A DNA stretch of 64,000 nt from Desulfonatronovibrio magnus (lineage in GTDB: Bacteria > Desulfobacterota > Desulfovibrionia > Desulfovibrionales > Desulfonatronovibrionaceae): assembly GCF_000934755.1 (NCBI RefSeq), contig NZ_JYNP01000018.1:1-64000 (forward strand), in the 5' to 3' direction. Shown in pieces: positions 1 to 8,884 of the stretch (position 1 is the stretch's first letter; every line of letters begins with the position of its first letter). The notes under the pieces were generated by a model. That model was not told the DNA's origin. It ran no database searches and saw only the letters and a list, made by a program, of their open reading frames with translations. Made by a program: the position numbers and the translations under genes.

Positions 1-768
1 GAAGTTTATAATCCTTTTGATATTTTACTTTACCTGAAGTCAAAAGAATTTTCCAATTACTGGTTTGAGACCGGCACTCCCAGTTTTCTGGTTAAGATGC
101 TGCATTCCAGAAGGTATTCAATTCCTTATCTGGAGTCTATTCAGGCAAGTGAAAAGCTTATGGGCAGTTTTGATATTGAGCATATTGAGGTTGAAACCCT
201 GCTCTTTCAGACCGGTTACCTGACCATAAAATCTGCAAAGCAAATAGTCGGTGGTAAGCGGTTTACCTTAGGGTATCCAAACCTTGAGGTTAGACAAAGC
301 CTGGCTGATTCTCTACTTACTTATCTGGTCGGTTCACTGGCAGAAGCAGAAAATGCCAAGTTTTCAGCCTATGATGCCCTGCTGGCCAATGACCTGGACA
401 GTCTACGCGATATTTTTCATGCCTTTTTTGCCTCCATCCCCAGCGACTGGTATCGCAAGAATCAATTATCCCGGTATGAAGGTTATTATGCCTCGGTTGT
501 GTACTGCTATTTTGCCGCTCTGGGTTTAAATGTTCATCCTGAAGATCCCACCAACAAAGGGCGGCTGGACTTGTCAATCCGTTTTCAGGACCGGGTATAT
601 ATCATTGAATTCAAGGTGGTGGAGCTTGCAGGTGAGGGCAAGCCTCTGGAGCAGATTAAAGCCAGAGGATACACAGAAAAGTATGCAGGCCAGGAAGTTT
701 ATCTCATAGGTGTGGAGTTTTCCAGCCAGGACCGGAATATTGTGGGGTTTGAGTGGGAGAAGAATTAG
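1..768 (+). CDS. AAA-ATPase-like / PD-(D/E)XK nuclease family protein, C-terminal part
   Basis: The reading frame is open from the first base of the window, so this is the C-terminal part of a longer protein; the Met at 97 is internal. The visible part resembles the large family (DUF1703/PDDEXK_9) in which an N-terminal AAA-like ATPase is joined to a C-terminal PD-(D/E)XK nuclease fold. Near the end, GRLDLSIRFQDRVYIIEFKV supplies the core D...E-x-K residues, followed by a helix with QIKARGYTEKY, typical of the family. The ATPase part lies outside the window. The role of the family is poorly known; such genes are often numerous in accessory regions of anaerobes. Confidence 0.8.
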   Translation, partial: EVYNPFDILLYLKSKEFSNYWFETGTPSFLVKMLHSRRYSIPYLESIQASEKLMGSFDIEHIEVETLLFQTGYLTIKSAKQIVGGKRFTLGYPNLEVRQSLADSLLTYLVGSLAEAENAKFSAYDALLANDLDSLRDIFHAFFASIPSDWYRKNQLSRYEGYYASVVYCYFAALGLNVHPEDPTNKGRLDLSIRFQDRVYIIEFKVVELAGEGKPLEQIKARGYTEKYAGQEVYLIGVEFSSQDRNIVGFEWEKN

Positions 769-776
769 ACCATTTA

Positions 777-1179
777 TCAGGGCAACCGTTTGAAGCCCGC
801 CAAATCAAAATGACGATCAAACGTAAACACTTGCGAAACATACCTGGATATCATGAGCGTAAAGGAGACGCAGTTTGTGAAGGACACGCCTTGATCAGAT
901 AATTATGCGAACAGCTGCAGAGCACGCAGTTCATCCTCTTTGTCGGGCCGCCATATCTGGAAAGCATGTGATGCATAGATGTTGCTAAGCCTCTCGGCGG
1001 CAAAGATATTGCCAGCTCTTCTTCCCAGCAGAGTAGCGGTTTCGTTCAGCACAAGGCTGCTTGTGGCAAGTCTTTCATGACTATTTTTCCAGTTCGGCCC
1101 ATATATTCAATGCAAGCTGATGAAACTGATCTTTGACGAGATAACGCGCTAATAATGGACCAGTATCAACGAATATCAT
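777..1179 (-). pseudogene. PIN-domain toxin, inactivated
   Basis: Just downstream of the RHH antitoxin and overlapping its end, the minus strand encodes a PIN ribonuclease start (MIFVDTGPLLARYLVKDQ, with the first catalytic Asp). It stops at a TAG near 1081. The rest continues in a shifted frame: HERLATSSLVLNETATLLGR, then AERLSNIYASHAF, then a TAA after LRALQLFA, then VSFTNCVSFTLM and VFTFDRHFDLAGFKRLP before TGA at 777. One single-base shift in an A-rich stretch and one in-frame TAA break the gene. Order and overlap match VapBC-type toxin-antitoxin pairs. A start at 1191 is also possible. Confidence 0.75.
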
Positions 1180-1417
1180 AAGACTCGCCATAATGATATT
1201 CATCGTGTTCAGCGCTAAAATCGGGAGAGGAATAGCCCTGATAAATAGCCTTGTCCTCGTAAAAGCAGTCCTGCAAGCCATTGCTGACTTCAGTACTGTC
1301 AATTTCCTTTTGCAGGGCTTCCCGGATGAGCTGTCCCAGAGAGATTCCCATTTTTCTGGACTTGCTGGCCGCCCAAATCTTCAATTCTCTGGGCAGCATA
1401 ATTGTTGTGCGTTGCAT
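1166..1417 (-). CDS. Ribbon-helix-helix (CopG-type) antitoxin
   Basis: This 83-residue protein starts MQRTTIMLPRELKIWAASKSRKMGISLGQLIREALQ in overall form, the usual ribbon-helix-helix DNA-binding fold, followed by an acidic, disordered tail (residues 45-83) that would bind and neutralise a toxin. GAGGTGAT precedes the ATG. It overlaps the start of a PIN toxin that is now broken, so the antitoxin has outlived its toxin. A small palindrome at 1431-1446 may be its autoregulatory operator. Confidence 0.8.
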   Translation of the reverse strand: MQRTTIMLPRELKIWAASKSRKMGISLGQLIREALQKEIDSTEVSNGLQDCFYEDKAIYQGYSSPDFSAEHDEYHYGESYDIR

Positions 1418-1430
1418 ATTATCACCTCAC

Positions 1431-1446
1431 ATTATGTTGCCATAAT
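1431..1446. promoter_or_regulatory. Palindrome upstream of the antitoxin, candidate operator
   Basis: ATTATG and CATAAT arms flank a TTGC spacer, 14 bases upstream of the antitoxin start codon. RHH antitoxins usually repress their own promoter through such palindromes. The assignment rests on position and symmetry only. Confidence 0.4.
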
Positions 1447-1521
1447 ATTTCATGCATAACTTTTCGTCCAGCAAAAAAACAGGTACAGACGCAATATGCT
1501 CCACATATTGGTTCGCTGTAG

Positions 1522-1794
1522 TCAGGCTACTTTTAGATGAAGATTTTTCCCTACTGCTTGAGCATAATTTACTAAAGTTGAAAGCCGGATATCCTCAGCG
1601 TGGTTTTCAATTCTAAAAATAGCTGATTTTTTGGTATTTAATATAAAGGCAACCTGTTCTTGAGTGAGCCCTGCTTCAAGACGTGCCTGCTTCAAGAGGA
1701 CACCAATCTTAAATTGCTTATACCCTTTATCAAAGCTCTCCCCAAAACTGGGGCTTTTCTTTTTTCGTTTTTCGATATATATCTTGAGAGTCAA
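1522..1794 (-). CDS. XRE-family (HigA-like) DNA-binding protein
   Basis: This is a 90-residue protein with an XRE helix-turn-helix at about residues 30-82 ([20 protein letters not shown], then [10 protein letters not shown], then [16 protein letters not shown]). The start is a TTG preceded by GGGAGG at good spacing; there is no in-frame ATG that would keep the N-terminus. The form is that of a HigA/RelB-type antitoxin, but no HigB or RelE toxin is visible in the 120 bases upstream, so it seems to be an orphan. It could instead be a small stand-alone regulator. Confidence 0.75.
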   Translation of the reverse strand: MTLKIYIEKRKKKSPSFGESFDKGYKQFKIGVLLKQARLEAGLTQEQVAFILNTKKSAIFRIENHAEDIRLSTLVNYAQAVGKNLHLKVA

Positions 1795-1957
1795 AAGTTC
1801 CTCCCGTTACGCAGTAATTATGCTGGCGTGCCTGTCCACTGTTTAACTCAGAAAAGGGCTAAATGTAACTGGATATTTATGTAGCTTTGAGATATACTGT
1901 AAGTGTCAGTCAGCTTTGTTAAACAAAGCAGTAACAGTAAATGCAGGAGATAGTATT

Positions 1958-2815
1958 ATGGAATCAACCCAGAATATCAAGCAGATCATCAAGTTGGAAC
2001 TGCCGAAAATTATGGAAACTGACCCTGAGATTCATGATTTTATTCTCAGGCTGACTCGCAAACAATACGCTGACAGGAATCAAACAGATGATCGCATAGA
2101 GAGACTTTTTGATGAGCTGAAAAGGGACCGAGAGATCAGTCAAATAAGATGGGAAGAGAATCAGAAAGAATTGCGGGAACTCAGGCTGGCTCAAGATAAG
2201 AAATGGGAAGAGAATCAGAAAGAATTGCGGGAACTCAGACTGGCTCAGGATAAGAAATGGGAAGAGAGCCAAAAAAAATGGGAGAAAAGTCAGAAAGAAT
2301 TCAAGGAGTTAAAGCTGACCCAGGATAAAAAATGGGAAGAAAATCAGAAGAAATGGGAGGAAAATCTGAAAGAATTGCGGGAAATGGTTAAATCCATATC
2401 TAAATTGTCTCAAAGGTTTGATTCCAGCATCGGAGCTCTGGGCGCCAGGTGGGGTCTGCACAGCGAAGCCTCGTTCCGCAACGGGCTTAAGGCGATTCTA
2501 ACCGAGTCATTCAGTGTCAGGGTTGAACGTTACGAAGACTATGACATGGAAGGTATGGTTTTTGGCCGGCCTGAACAGATCGAACTTGATGTGGTCATTT
2601 ACAATGGGGATATTATTATTTGCGAAATCAAGTCTTCCATTAGCAAGTCTGAAATGCATGTTTTTTATCGAAAAAAAGAATATTATGAGAAGAAGCATGA
2701 CCTCAAAGTTAACCGGACTATGGTCATATCCCCCATGATTGACCCCCTGGCTTTAAAGGTGGCCGAGCGACTGGGCATAGAGACATATTCATATGCTGAC
2801 AAAGTTAATCTGTAG
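1958..2815 (+). CDS. DUF3782-like coiled-coil protein with PD-(D/E)XK fold
   Basis: About 285 residues. The ATG at 1958 is chosen over an upstream TTG (1916) because GGAGA precedes it. Residues about 50-135 form a charged coiled coil built of a tandemly repeated 18-residue unit of the form KWEENQKELRELRLAQDK, with some copies expanded by a KWEENQ-type insert. The C-terminal third (LHSEASFRNGLKAIL, then ELDVVIYNGDIIICEIKSS) has the D...E-x-K residues of the PD-(D/E)XK superfamily, as in DUF3782 proteins found in cyanobacteria, archaea and anaerobes. The function is unknown; a nuclease role is an inference from the fold. Confidence 0.75.
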   Translation: MESTQNIKQIIKLELPKIMETDPEIHDFILRLTRKQYADRNQTDDRIERLFDELKRDREISQIRWEENQKELRELRLAQDKKWEENQKELRELRLAQDKKWEESQKKWEKSQKEFKELKLTQDKKWEENQKKWEENLKELREMVKSISKLSQRFDSSIGALGARWGLHSEASFRNGLKAILTESFSVRVERYEDYDMEGMVFGRPEQIELDVVIYNGDIIICEIKSSISKSEMHVFYRKKEYYEKKHDLKVNRTMVISPMIDPLALKVAERLGIETYSYADKVNL

Positions 2816-2841
2816 ATTACATATGCGATTGTAGTTCTTAC

Positions 2842-3378
2842 AAGTAACTAAAACCAAATTGGCAATAAATTCAAAGCATTATGGTTTTACCATACAGATT
2901 GCTTCGGTCGCTTAGGCTCCCTCGTGGGTGACAGGTTTTCAGCAACCACATCCCTGACAGCTCAGGTGTCATTGCGAGCGAGTCTTCGAGCGCGGCAATC
3001 TCGAACGCGTTAAGGCTGATTTTTTGGTTACTCAAAGGTTCGGTCCCGGGCCGCCCGGGGGAGGAGCTTCTAAGTAACTGGAATCGTTTTGCTAATAAAA
3101 TCAGCCGGTTACAATTTTCATATTTTTACGTTTTTTGCTTATTATTGATGCACATTTGCCTGAAAAGTTCCGTCAAAGATGAGAGCTTTACGCCTGGCAT
3201 CGGGACTGTCCCTCGCTGTGTAGATTTTTTCATCAAAGCAAATTTCTTTCACTAACCAATGCAGCATCAGTCTTGTTTGTAGCACCTCGCGGGGACTGTC
3301 CCAATTTTCAGAAAAGTGACAGACTCGTAAAGTTACTCGCAAGTTCGGTCCCGAGCCGCCCAAGTGAGGAGCTTGTAA
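2842..3378 (+). repeat. Composite dispersed repeat, units A and B
   Basis: The gap holds two repeat units. Unit A (2842-3032) begins AAGTAACT and ends GTTACT, and carries the conserved GCTTCGGTCGCTTAGGCTC and CATTGCGAGCGAGTCTTCG segments. A GC-rich spacer (about 3033-3071, core GTTCGGTCCCGG) leads to unit B (3072-3337), which also begins AAGTAACT and ends AGTTACT and carries two GGGACTGTCCC palindromes. A second spacer follows. The same modules recur near 11.5-12.2, 25.3, 35.8-36.3, 46.2-46.7, 56.1-56.4 and 60.6-61.7 kb. Small reading frames here are products of the repeat. Confidence 0.85.
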
Positions 3379-3382
3379 TGAA

Positions 3383-3685
3383 TTAACTGAGGATTTTTTT
3401 TATATCCAGGAGGGATGATTTTATTTCATCCAGAGTATCGGCAAACCTGCTCTGCTCTTCGAGGCGCATGCGAGCGCCGTCAATGGTCAGCTTATCCTTA
3501 TACAGAAGTTTTTTGATCTTTTTTAGAAGTTTGATATGTTCGCAGGTATAATAACGCTGGCCCTTAGCTGTTCTATTGGGACGCAACTGTTCAAACTCAG
3601 TTTCCCAAAAGCGCAGTACATAAGCTTCCAGCCCCAGCATTTCAGCAACCTGACCTATTTTATACTTACCTTCTTCCCTGCTCAT
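3383..3685 (-). CDS. MerR-family transcriptional regulator
   Basis: A 100-residue protein with a MerR-type winged helix at residues 7-75 (YKIGQVAEMLGLEAYVLRFWE, then RYYTCEHIKLLKKIKKLLY, cut into pieces here) and a short helix at the C-terminus in place of an effector domain. It lies 292 bases downstream of pheT in the same direction, an arrangement known from Desulfovibrionales, where a small MerR protein follows pheST. Its regulon is not evident. It is shorter than classical MerR sensors and lacks metal-binding cysteines. Confidence 0.85.
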   Translation of the reverse strand: MSREEGKYKIGQVAEMLGLEAYVLRFWETEFEQLRPNRTAKGQRYYTCEHIKLLKKIKKLLYKDKLTIDGARMRLEEQSRFADTLDEIKSSLLDIKKILS

Positions 3686-3764
3686 GGAAAAAGAATAAAC
3701 ATATGCAGCAAATTGGTAAAGTATTAGTTGATCGGTTTCAATTCGGGCCCCATATCTGTTCAGC

Positions 3765-3963
3765 TTTAGAGGAAAGCAGTGGATAGATACTCAGCACCCA
3801 TTTGAGAAAATTTCGTGAACAAAATGACTCATTTTGTTAGACACAGGGGCCCCGGAAAAACCAATCCCCCTCCGGGCTGTATGTCTCCGGGCAGGAAGCT
3901 GGCCACATCCAAGGCGCTGATGAGTACAGGACCCCATGGATTGGGATAAATCTCACGGGGTCC
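3765..3963. repeat. Dispersed repeat fragment and inverted repeat after pheT
   Basis: Positions about 3765-3900 match, in reverse orientation, the stretch at 46060-46200, including AAAATGACTCATTTT-like and CTCCGGGCTGTATG-like segments. At 3929-3963, GGACCCC and GGGGTCC form a 7-base inverted repeat just past the pheT stop; on the minus strand it is not followed by a T-run, so termination is uncertain. Nothing else is visible between the MerR gene and pheT. Confidence 0.55.
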
Positions 3964-3977
3964 GGCAATATATAATA

Positions 3978-6374
3978 TCAGGCAAATCTGAGGGGGAGTT
4001 TACTGGTCAGATCTTGGGCAATTTTCTGATGCACCTTTTCGACTTCTTTGTCTTTTAAGGTCTTGTCGGGATGCCGATAAGTCATGCGATAGGTCATATT
4101 TTTTTCAGCAGAATTTTCCGGATAGTAAACATCAGTTAGAGTTGCTTCTTCCAGGATGTTTGCCCCACTGCCAAGAACAACATCCATAATCTGATCGTGC
4201 TTGATGTCCATGGGTGCTATAATGGTCATATCTCGGCGGACCACCGGAAAACGAGGCAGAGATACAAAACTGATTTCCTGATCAAGAAAGATTTTTTGAA
4301 GCTCATCAAGGTCAATATCGGCAAACCAGATATCTTTTCTGGCTTTGTATATCCTGGCTATGTCAGGCTTTACCCTGCCAAGAAAACCAAGCTCAACATC
4401 ATTACAGATGAATCTGACTGCTGGAGACAAATAACTATGGTTGAACTCCTGAATAAAATTAACAGGCAACCTGACGAATACTTTAGTTAAATTTTCAAGC
4501 AAACCCTTGATATCAGCATAGTCAAAATCATCCTCAATATGAGGCCATTGCCCTGAGTGGCGTGCGCCATATAGAAGAACAGCAAGCCGGTTAATTTCTT
4601 TGACTCCGGTTTCAGACTGATTATGAGAAAAAAATGCTCTGGCAACTTCAAAGACTTTTAAACGATTGTTGTCATGCCCCAGATTGTGGCGCAAAGATTG
4701 TAATAATCCGGGTAACAGGTCTGTCCTCAGCACATTCTGGTCTTCGCTTAAAGGATTAAACACATCTACCCTGTAAGTTTCTTCCCCACCAATGGCATCA
4801 AGGTCAGAGCGACCTACAAAGCTGTAATTGACGACTTCGTTAAGCCCGAGACCTCTGGCCCAATCCTTGATCCTGACGATAAAATCAAAACTCAGGTCCA
4901 GCGGCTGCTGGCCAAGAGATTTTTTTATACGCGGGAGATGCTCAGGGATACGGTCTAAACCGTATATCCTGCCAACTTCTTCTATCAGATCCACTTCCCG
5001 CTCAAGATCCGGTCTGTAGCTTGGAGCAGTAACTTTAAATTCATTATCGCCATCTGAAAGTACACATCCAAGTCCGGAAAGAGTTTTTCGACAATAATCT
5101 GCATCTACATCAATGGCCAGTAAAGACCCAACTTTGGAAGGACGAAAGTTGACTGAAACAGATTGAAATGGTCTGGGCTCAGCCTGAGATACTCCCCCTG
5201 CCACAGTCCCACCGGACATTGAGCTGATAAGCTCAGCAGCTCTGTCAATGGCAAACCTTGATCCAGGATGATCAACTCCACGTTCAAACCGAAAGGATGC
5301 TTCGCTGCTCAGACCAAGTCTTCTTGCAGTTTTTCGAATACTTAAAGGATCAAACACTGCACACTCAAGGAGTACATTCCGGCTATCCTTGTGTATCTCT
5401 GTCTCTGCCCCGCCCATTACACCGGCCAGAGCAACCGGCCTTTCAGCATCCCAGATCAGAAGATCATCTTTTGCAAGAGTCCTTTGCTGTCCATCAAGAG
5501 TTGTAAACTTCATTCCATCAGTTGCCCTGTCAACTCTAACAAGTTCACCTTTCATCAGGTCATTGTCAAAAGAATGAAGTGGTTGTCCCAGTTCCATCAA
5601 AATGTAGTTGGTGACATCAACAATATTATTAATGGGGCGAACCCCGACAGCCATAAGCCTGTATCGAACAGCCGCAGGACTTGGCTTGACCTCACACTCA
5701 GAAATTATCCTTGCCTGATAAAGTGGACATCCATATGAATCATCAATAACCACCCTGACCATGGAGTTGCAGTTCAGAGAATGATTTTCCTGCAGGTTCA
5801 ACCAGGGAATGGTAAGGGGTAAATCAAAAATTGCTGCTGTTTCTCTTGCAAGACCCAGAACACTTAGACAGTCTGATCGATTGGGTGTGATGCCAATATC
5901 CAGTACGTACTCTTCAAGGTTCAAGGCCTGAATCAGACCCGTTCCAGGCTTAAGCCCTTCATCAAGGACCATTATACCGGAAGAATCCGAGCCCAGCTCA
6001 AGCTCTATTTCAGAACAGATCATCCCCTTAGAGACCTGCCCGCGAATTTTGGCCTTTTTTATTAGCATTTCGTTCGGCATAACCGTACCCACAGGGGCAA
6101 CAGCTACTTTCTGCCCGGAAGCAACATTGGGAGCACCGCATACTATGGGCAACAGCTCACCTGTACCAATATCCACCTGGCAAAGAGAAAGTTTGTCTGC
6201 ATCTGGATGGGCTTTTTTCTCTACCACATGCCCCACAACCAACCCTGAAAGGTATGCAAAAGGTTTTTGGATTTCCTCAACTTCCAGACCCACCATGGTC
6301 AGTCTGTGAGCGAGTTCTTCCACAGTTCCTTCATAAGGAGTGAATTCTTTTAGCCAAGTCAAACTGAGAAGCAT
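3978..6374 (-). CDS. pheT: Phenylalanine--tRNA ligase beta subunit
   Basis: This 798-residue protein is full length. It has an N-terminal tRNA-binding OB domain (about residues 40-150), a B3/B4 editing domain (about 210-390), a B5 domain (about 400-475), a catalytic-core-like domain, and a C-terminal FDX-ACB anticodon-binding domain (about 705-798). With PheS it forms the cytoplasmic alpha2-beta2 enzyme that charges tRNA-Phe. The gene starts 24 bases after pheS on the minus strand, so the two are co-transcribed. Confidence 0.97.
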   Translation of the reverse strand: MLLSLTWLKEFTPYEGTVEELAHRLTMVGLEVEEIQKPFAYLSGLVVGHVVEKKAHPDADKLSLCQVDIGTGELLPIVCGAPNVASGQKVAVAPVGTVMPNEMLIKKAKIRGQVSKGMICSEIELELGSDSSGIMVLDEGLKPGTGLIQALNLEEYVLDIGITPNRSDCLSVLGLARETAAIFDLPLTIPWLNLQENHSLNCNSMVRVVIDDSYGCPLYQARIISECEVKPSPAAVRYRLMAVGVRPINNIVDVTNYILMELGQPLHSFDNDLMKGELVRVDRATDGMKFTTLDGQQRTLAKDDLLIWDAERPVALAGVMGGAETEIHKDSRNVLLECAVFDPLSIRKTARRLGLSSEASFRFERGVDHPGSRFAIDRAAELISSMSGGTVAGGVSQAEPRPFQSVSVNFRPSKVGSLLAIDVDADYCRKTLSGLGCVLSDGDNEFKVTAPSYRPDLEREVDLIEEVGRIYGLDRIPEHLPRIKKSLGQQPLDLSFDFIVRIKDWARGLGLNEVVNYSFVGRSDLDAIGGEETYRVDVFNPLSEDQNVLRTDLLPGLLQSLRHNLGHDNNRLKVFEVARAFFSHNQSETGVKEINRLAVLLYGARHSGQWPHIEDDFDYADIKGLLENLTKVFVRLPVNFIQEFNHSYLSPAVRFICNDVELGFLGRVKPDIARIYKARKDIWFADIDLDELQKIFLDQEISFVSLPRFPVVRRDMTIIAPMDIKHDQIMDVVLGSGANILEEATLTDVYYPENSAEKNMTYRMTYRHPDKTLKDKEVEKVHQKIAQDLTSKLPLRFA

Positions 6375-6397
6375 CTATTATATCCTTGCTAAACCTG

Positions 6398-7450
6398 CTA
6401 CGCAAATTGTTTGAGAAAACGCAGGTCATTTTCGAAAAACATTCTGAGATCACCAATGCCATACTTAAGCATGGCCACCCTTTCTACGCCCAGACCAAAG
6501 GCAAATCCAGTATAGCGCTCAGGATCATAATCCACCTTGGCGAATACTTCCGGATCTATCATGCCACAACCAAGAATCTCAACCCATCCTGTTTCCTTGC
6601 ATATCCTGCAGGTACTGCCGTCTTTTGCCTTTCCACTGCCATTGCACATAACACAACTGATATCCACTTCAGCACTCGGCTCTGTGAAAGGAAAGAAACT
6701 TGGTCTGAATCGGACCTTGACACCAGGATCAAAAATCTCATGAGCAAACGCAGTCAAAGTTCCACGCAGGTCAGCCATGTTAACATCAGTATCCACCAGA
6801 AAGCCTTCGATCTGGTGAAACATGGGTGTGTGCGTCAGATCCGAGTCTCTGCGATAAACCTTTCCAGGAGCTATGGCTGCTACAGGAGGTTTGCGTTTGA
6901 GCATGGTTCTGACCTGCAAAGGAGAAGTATGAGTTCGCAAAACAACATTTTCACTGATATACAAAGTGTCCTGCATATCTCTCGCAGGATGTCCGGGCGG
7001 AAGGTTCAGTGCTTCAAAGTTATAGAAGTCGGTTTCCACTTCAGGACCTGTGACAACGTCGAATCCAAGCCTGATAAAGATGGCGCAGATATCATTAATA
7101 ACTTTAGTAACAGGATGCAAAGAACCGACATCAGGAGCTCGTCCTGGAAAGGTAGGATCAAAAGATGCCATACTCAATTGCTGTTTCTGTTCTTCAAGAA
7201 AACGAGTCTTTTCAGAGTACAGATCATTAAGTGCATCCTTGACTTCGTTGGCAAGACGCCCCAAAGCCGGTCGATCATCTTTGGATAGTTCGGGCAAACA
7301 GGACATAATGGATGCAAGCCTTCCTTTCCTGCCAAGAAAGTCTACTCGAGCATCTTCCAATTCCTGCAACGAAGAAGCCTGATCCAGAACTATTTTAAAA
7401 TTCTGGATCAGGCTTTTAAGATTTTTGCTGAGATCAGCAGATGAATTCAT
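6398..7450 (-). CDS. pheS: Phenylalanine--tRNA ligase alpha subunit
   Basis: This is a 350-residue class II synthetase subunit: an N-terminal coiled coil (residues 1-90) that contacts tRNA, then the catalytic domain with class II motifs, including [16 protein letters not shown] and a [14 protein letters not shown] segment near the C-terminus. It binds Phe and ATP and pairs with PheT. It starts 3 bases past the rplT stop codon, consistent with the operon rpmI-rplT-pheS-pheT. Confidence 0.97.
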   Translation of the reverse strand: MNSSADLSKNLKSLIQNFKIVLDQASSLQELEDARVDFLGRKGRLASIMSCLPELSKDDRPALGRLANEVKDALNDLYSEKTRFLEEQKQQLSMASFDPTFPGRAPDVGSLHPVTKVINDICAIFIRLGFDVVTGPEVETDFYNFEALNLPPGHPARDMQDTLYISENVVLRTHTSPLQVRTMLKRKPPVAAIAPGKVYRRDSDLTHTPMFHQIEGFLVDTDVNMADLRGTLTAFAHEIFDPGVKVRFRPSFFPFTEPSAEVDISCVMCNGSGKAKDGSTCRICKETGWVEILGCGMIDPEVFAKVDYDPERYTGFAFGLGVERVAMLKYGIGDLRMFFENDLRFLKQFA

Positions 7451-7453
7451 TGT

Positions 7454-7804
7454 TTATGTCCCGGACTTGACCATTTCCGCAAGTCTGGCAAATGCTGCTT
7501 TTTCATTTACAGCCATATCAGCCAAAACCTTACGATTCAACTCAACTCCGGCCTTGCTCAGTCCATTCATAAAGCGACTGTAAGATAAACCATATTCTCT
7601 GGCAGCGGCATTGATACGCACAACCCAGAGTTTCCTGAATTCACGTTTTTTCTGCCTCCGGTCACGATAGGCATAACATAAACTCCGCTCCACTGCTTCA
7701 CGAGCGGTGCGGTAGAGCTTGCTTCTTCCCCCGCGGTATCCCTTGGCTAACTTTAAATATTTTTTATGCCGCTTGTGGGCGGTTTTACCTCTTTTAACCC
7801 GCAT
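7454..7804 (-). CDS. rplT: Large ribosomal subunit protein bL20
   Basis: A 116-residue basic protein with the bL20 signature ([15 protein letters not shown], then [13 protein letters not shown], then [20 protein letters not shown] in overall form). It binds 23S rRNA early in large-subunit assembly. In E. coli bL20 also represses its own operon; no clear leader structure was recognised here. A good ribosome binding site (GGGGAGGA) precedes the ATG. Confidence 0.98.
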   Translation of the reverse strand: MRVKRGKTAHKRHKKYLKLAKGYRGGRSKLYRTAREAVERSLCYAYRDRRQKKREFRKLWVVRINAAAREYGLSYSRFMNGLSKAGVELNRKVLADMAVNEKAAFARLAEMVKSGT

Positions 7805-8004
7805 TGAATCCTCCCCTTTTGGAGTGCAATTTTTAGTGATTTGGTAAATTACTGTAGACAGTCTGAAACAAAAAACAAAACAATGTCATTTGCTAATGGT
7901 TGTAAATTACCTGGTTTTTGCTGATAATAGCTAACTTACGGCTATATTGCGTACAATTACCGAGTTAGACTGTATAGACAATGTAATAATCAGTACAATA
8001 ATGT

Positions 8005-8205
8005 CTAAAAAGAATTAGGCAAAAGCCTTTTAACTGATTTCATGTTGGCACTGTCAACAATGGCTGACTTGCCCAGTTTTCTTTTTCTTTTGGCACTTTT
8101 CTTGGTCAGTATATGACGCAGATTCTGTTTCCGTCTCTTGACCTTTCCACTGCCGGTAATGCTGAACCGTTTGGCAGCACTTCTGTTTGTTTTAATCTTG
8201 GGCAT
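8005..8205 (-). CDS. rpmI: Large ribosomal subunit protein bL35
   Basis: A 66-residue, strongly basic protein starting [20 protein letters not shown], the standard bL35 N-terminus. GGAGGA precedes the start. It lies between infC and rplT as in most bacteria, though with unusually long gaps on both sides (154 and 200 bases). In the 200-base gap to rplT I see only AT-rich sequence with no clear gene. Confidence 0.97.
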   Translation of the reverse strand: MPKIKTNRSAAKRFSITGSGKVKRRKQNLRHILTKKSAKRKRKLGKSAIVDSANMKSVKRLLPNSF

Positions 8206-8359
8206 TATATCCTCCTGACATAAAATTTGTGCTTATAAACTTGATGTATCAACTCAAACCTGGAGTGCAGCCTGTGCGTCAGCTTTCCGAAGAAGTTACG
8301 GATTACATGCCAGGCTTTTAGTATAGCGCTGAACTAAATACCAAAAATGAGAATTGACA

Positions 8360-8884
8360 TCATTTCTTAGGATTAATGGGAGCCAGCAACAAATGCATTG
8401 TTCGACCTTCAAAACGAGGTTCCTGCTCCACCTTTGCCACATCTGAAGTCATATCAACAATACGGGATAAAATTTCAGCTCCCCGGTCCTTATGGGCCAG
8501 TTCTCTGCCTCTGAAGGCAACAGTAACCTTGCATCTGTCCCCAGCCTCAATAAACCTTAATATGTGACGCACCTTGGTGTTGAGATCATTATCATCAGTT
8601 TTGGGTCTGACCTTGATCTCTTTAATCTGAACCTTGGTCTGCTTCTTTTTGGCTTCCTGTTTCTTTTTCTGCTGTTGAAACTGATATTTGCCAAAATCCA
8701 TTATTCTGCAAACCGGAGGATCGGCATTGGGTGCCACTTCCACCAGGTCAAGCCCCATGGATTCAGCCTGACTTATGGCTTTTGCGCTGTCCATGACCCC
8801 AAGCTGCTCGCCATCCTCATTGATTACACGTACTTCTCTCGCCCTGATCTGCCTGTTGCGTCGGGCCTTAGTAGAGGTATCTAT
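8360..8884 (-). CDS. infC: Translation initiation factor IF-3, starting at AUA
   Basis: IF-3 homology continues upstream of the first ATG (8794): [20 protein letters not shown] precedes [13 protein letters not shown]. The frame has no ATG, GTG or TTG before a TGA at 8888-8890; the fitting start is an ATA at 8882-8884, eight bases after GGGAGG. That gives 174 residues, normal for IF-3. E. coli infC uses the similar rare start AUU, through which IF-3 controls its own synthesis. The start lies inside the 3' end of thrS (17-base overlap), implying translational coupling. The protein binds 30S subunits and checks initiator tRNA pairing. Confidence 0.9.
   Translation of the reverse strand: MDTSTKARRNRQIRAREVRVINEDGEQLGVMDSAKAISQAESMGLDLVEVAPNADPPVCRIMDFGKYQFQQQKKKQEAKKKQTKVQIKEIKVRPKTDDNDLNTKVRHILRFIEAGDRCKVTVAFRGRELAHKDRGAEILSRIVDMTSDVAKVEQEPRFEGRTMHLLLAPINPKK

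Noticed and set aside
777-1081. The stop codons in the PIN toxin as possible selenocysteine or recoding sites
   Set aside because: They are TAG and TAA, and a frame change is also needed, so decay is the simple reading.
6386-7288. A 300-codon plus-strand frame across pheS
   Set aside because: It is antisense to a fully conserved pheS, has no family-like sequence and is a shadow frame; the same holds for the 310-codon frame over uvrB at 16126-17058.
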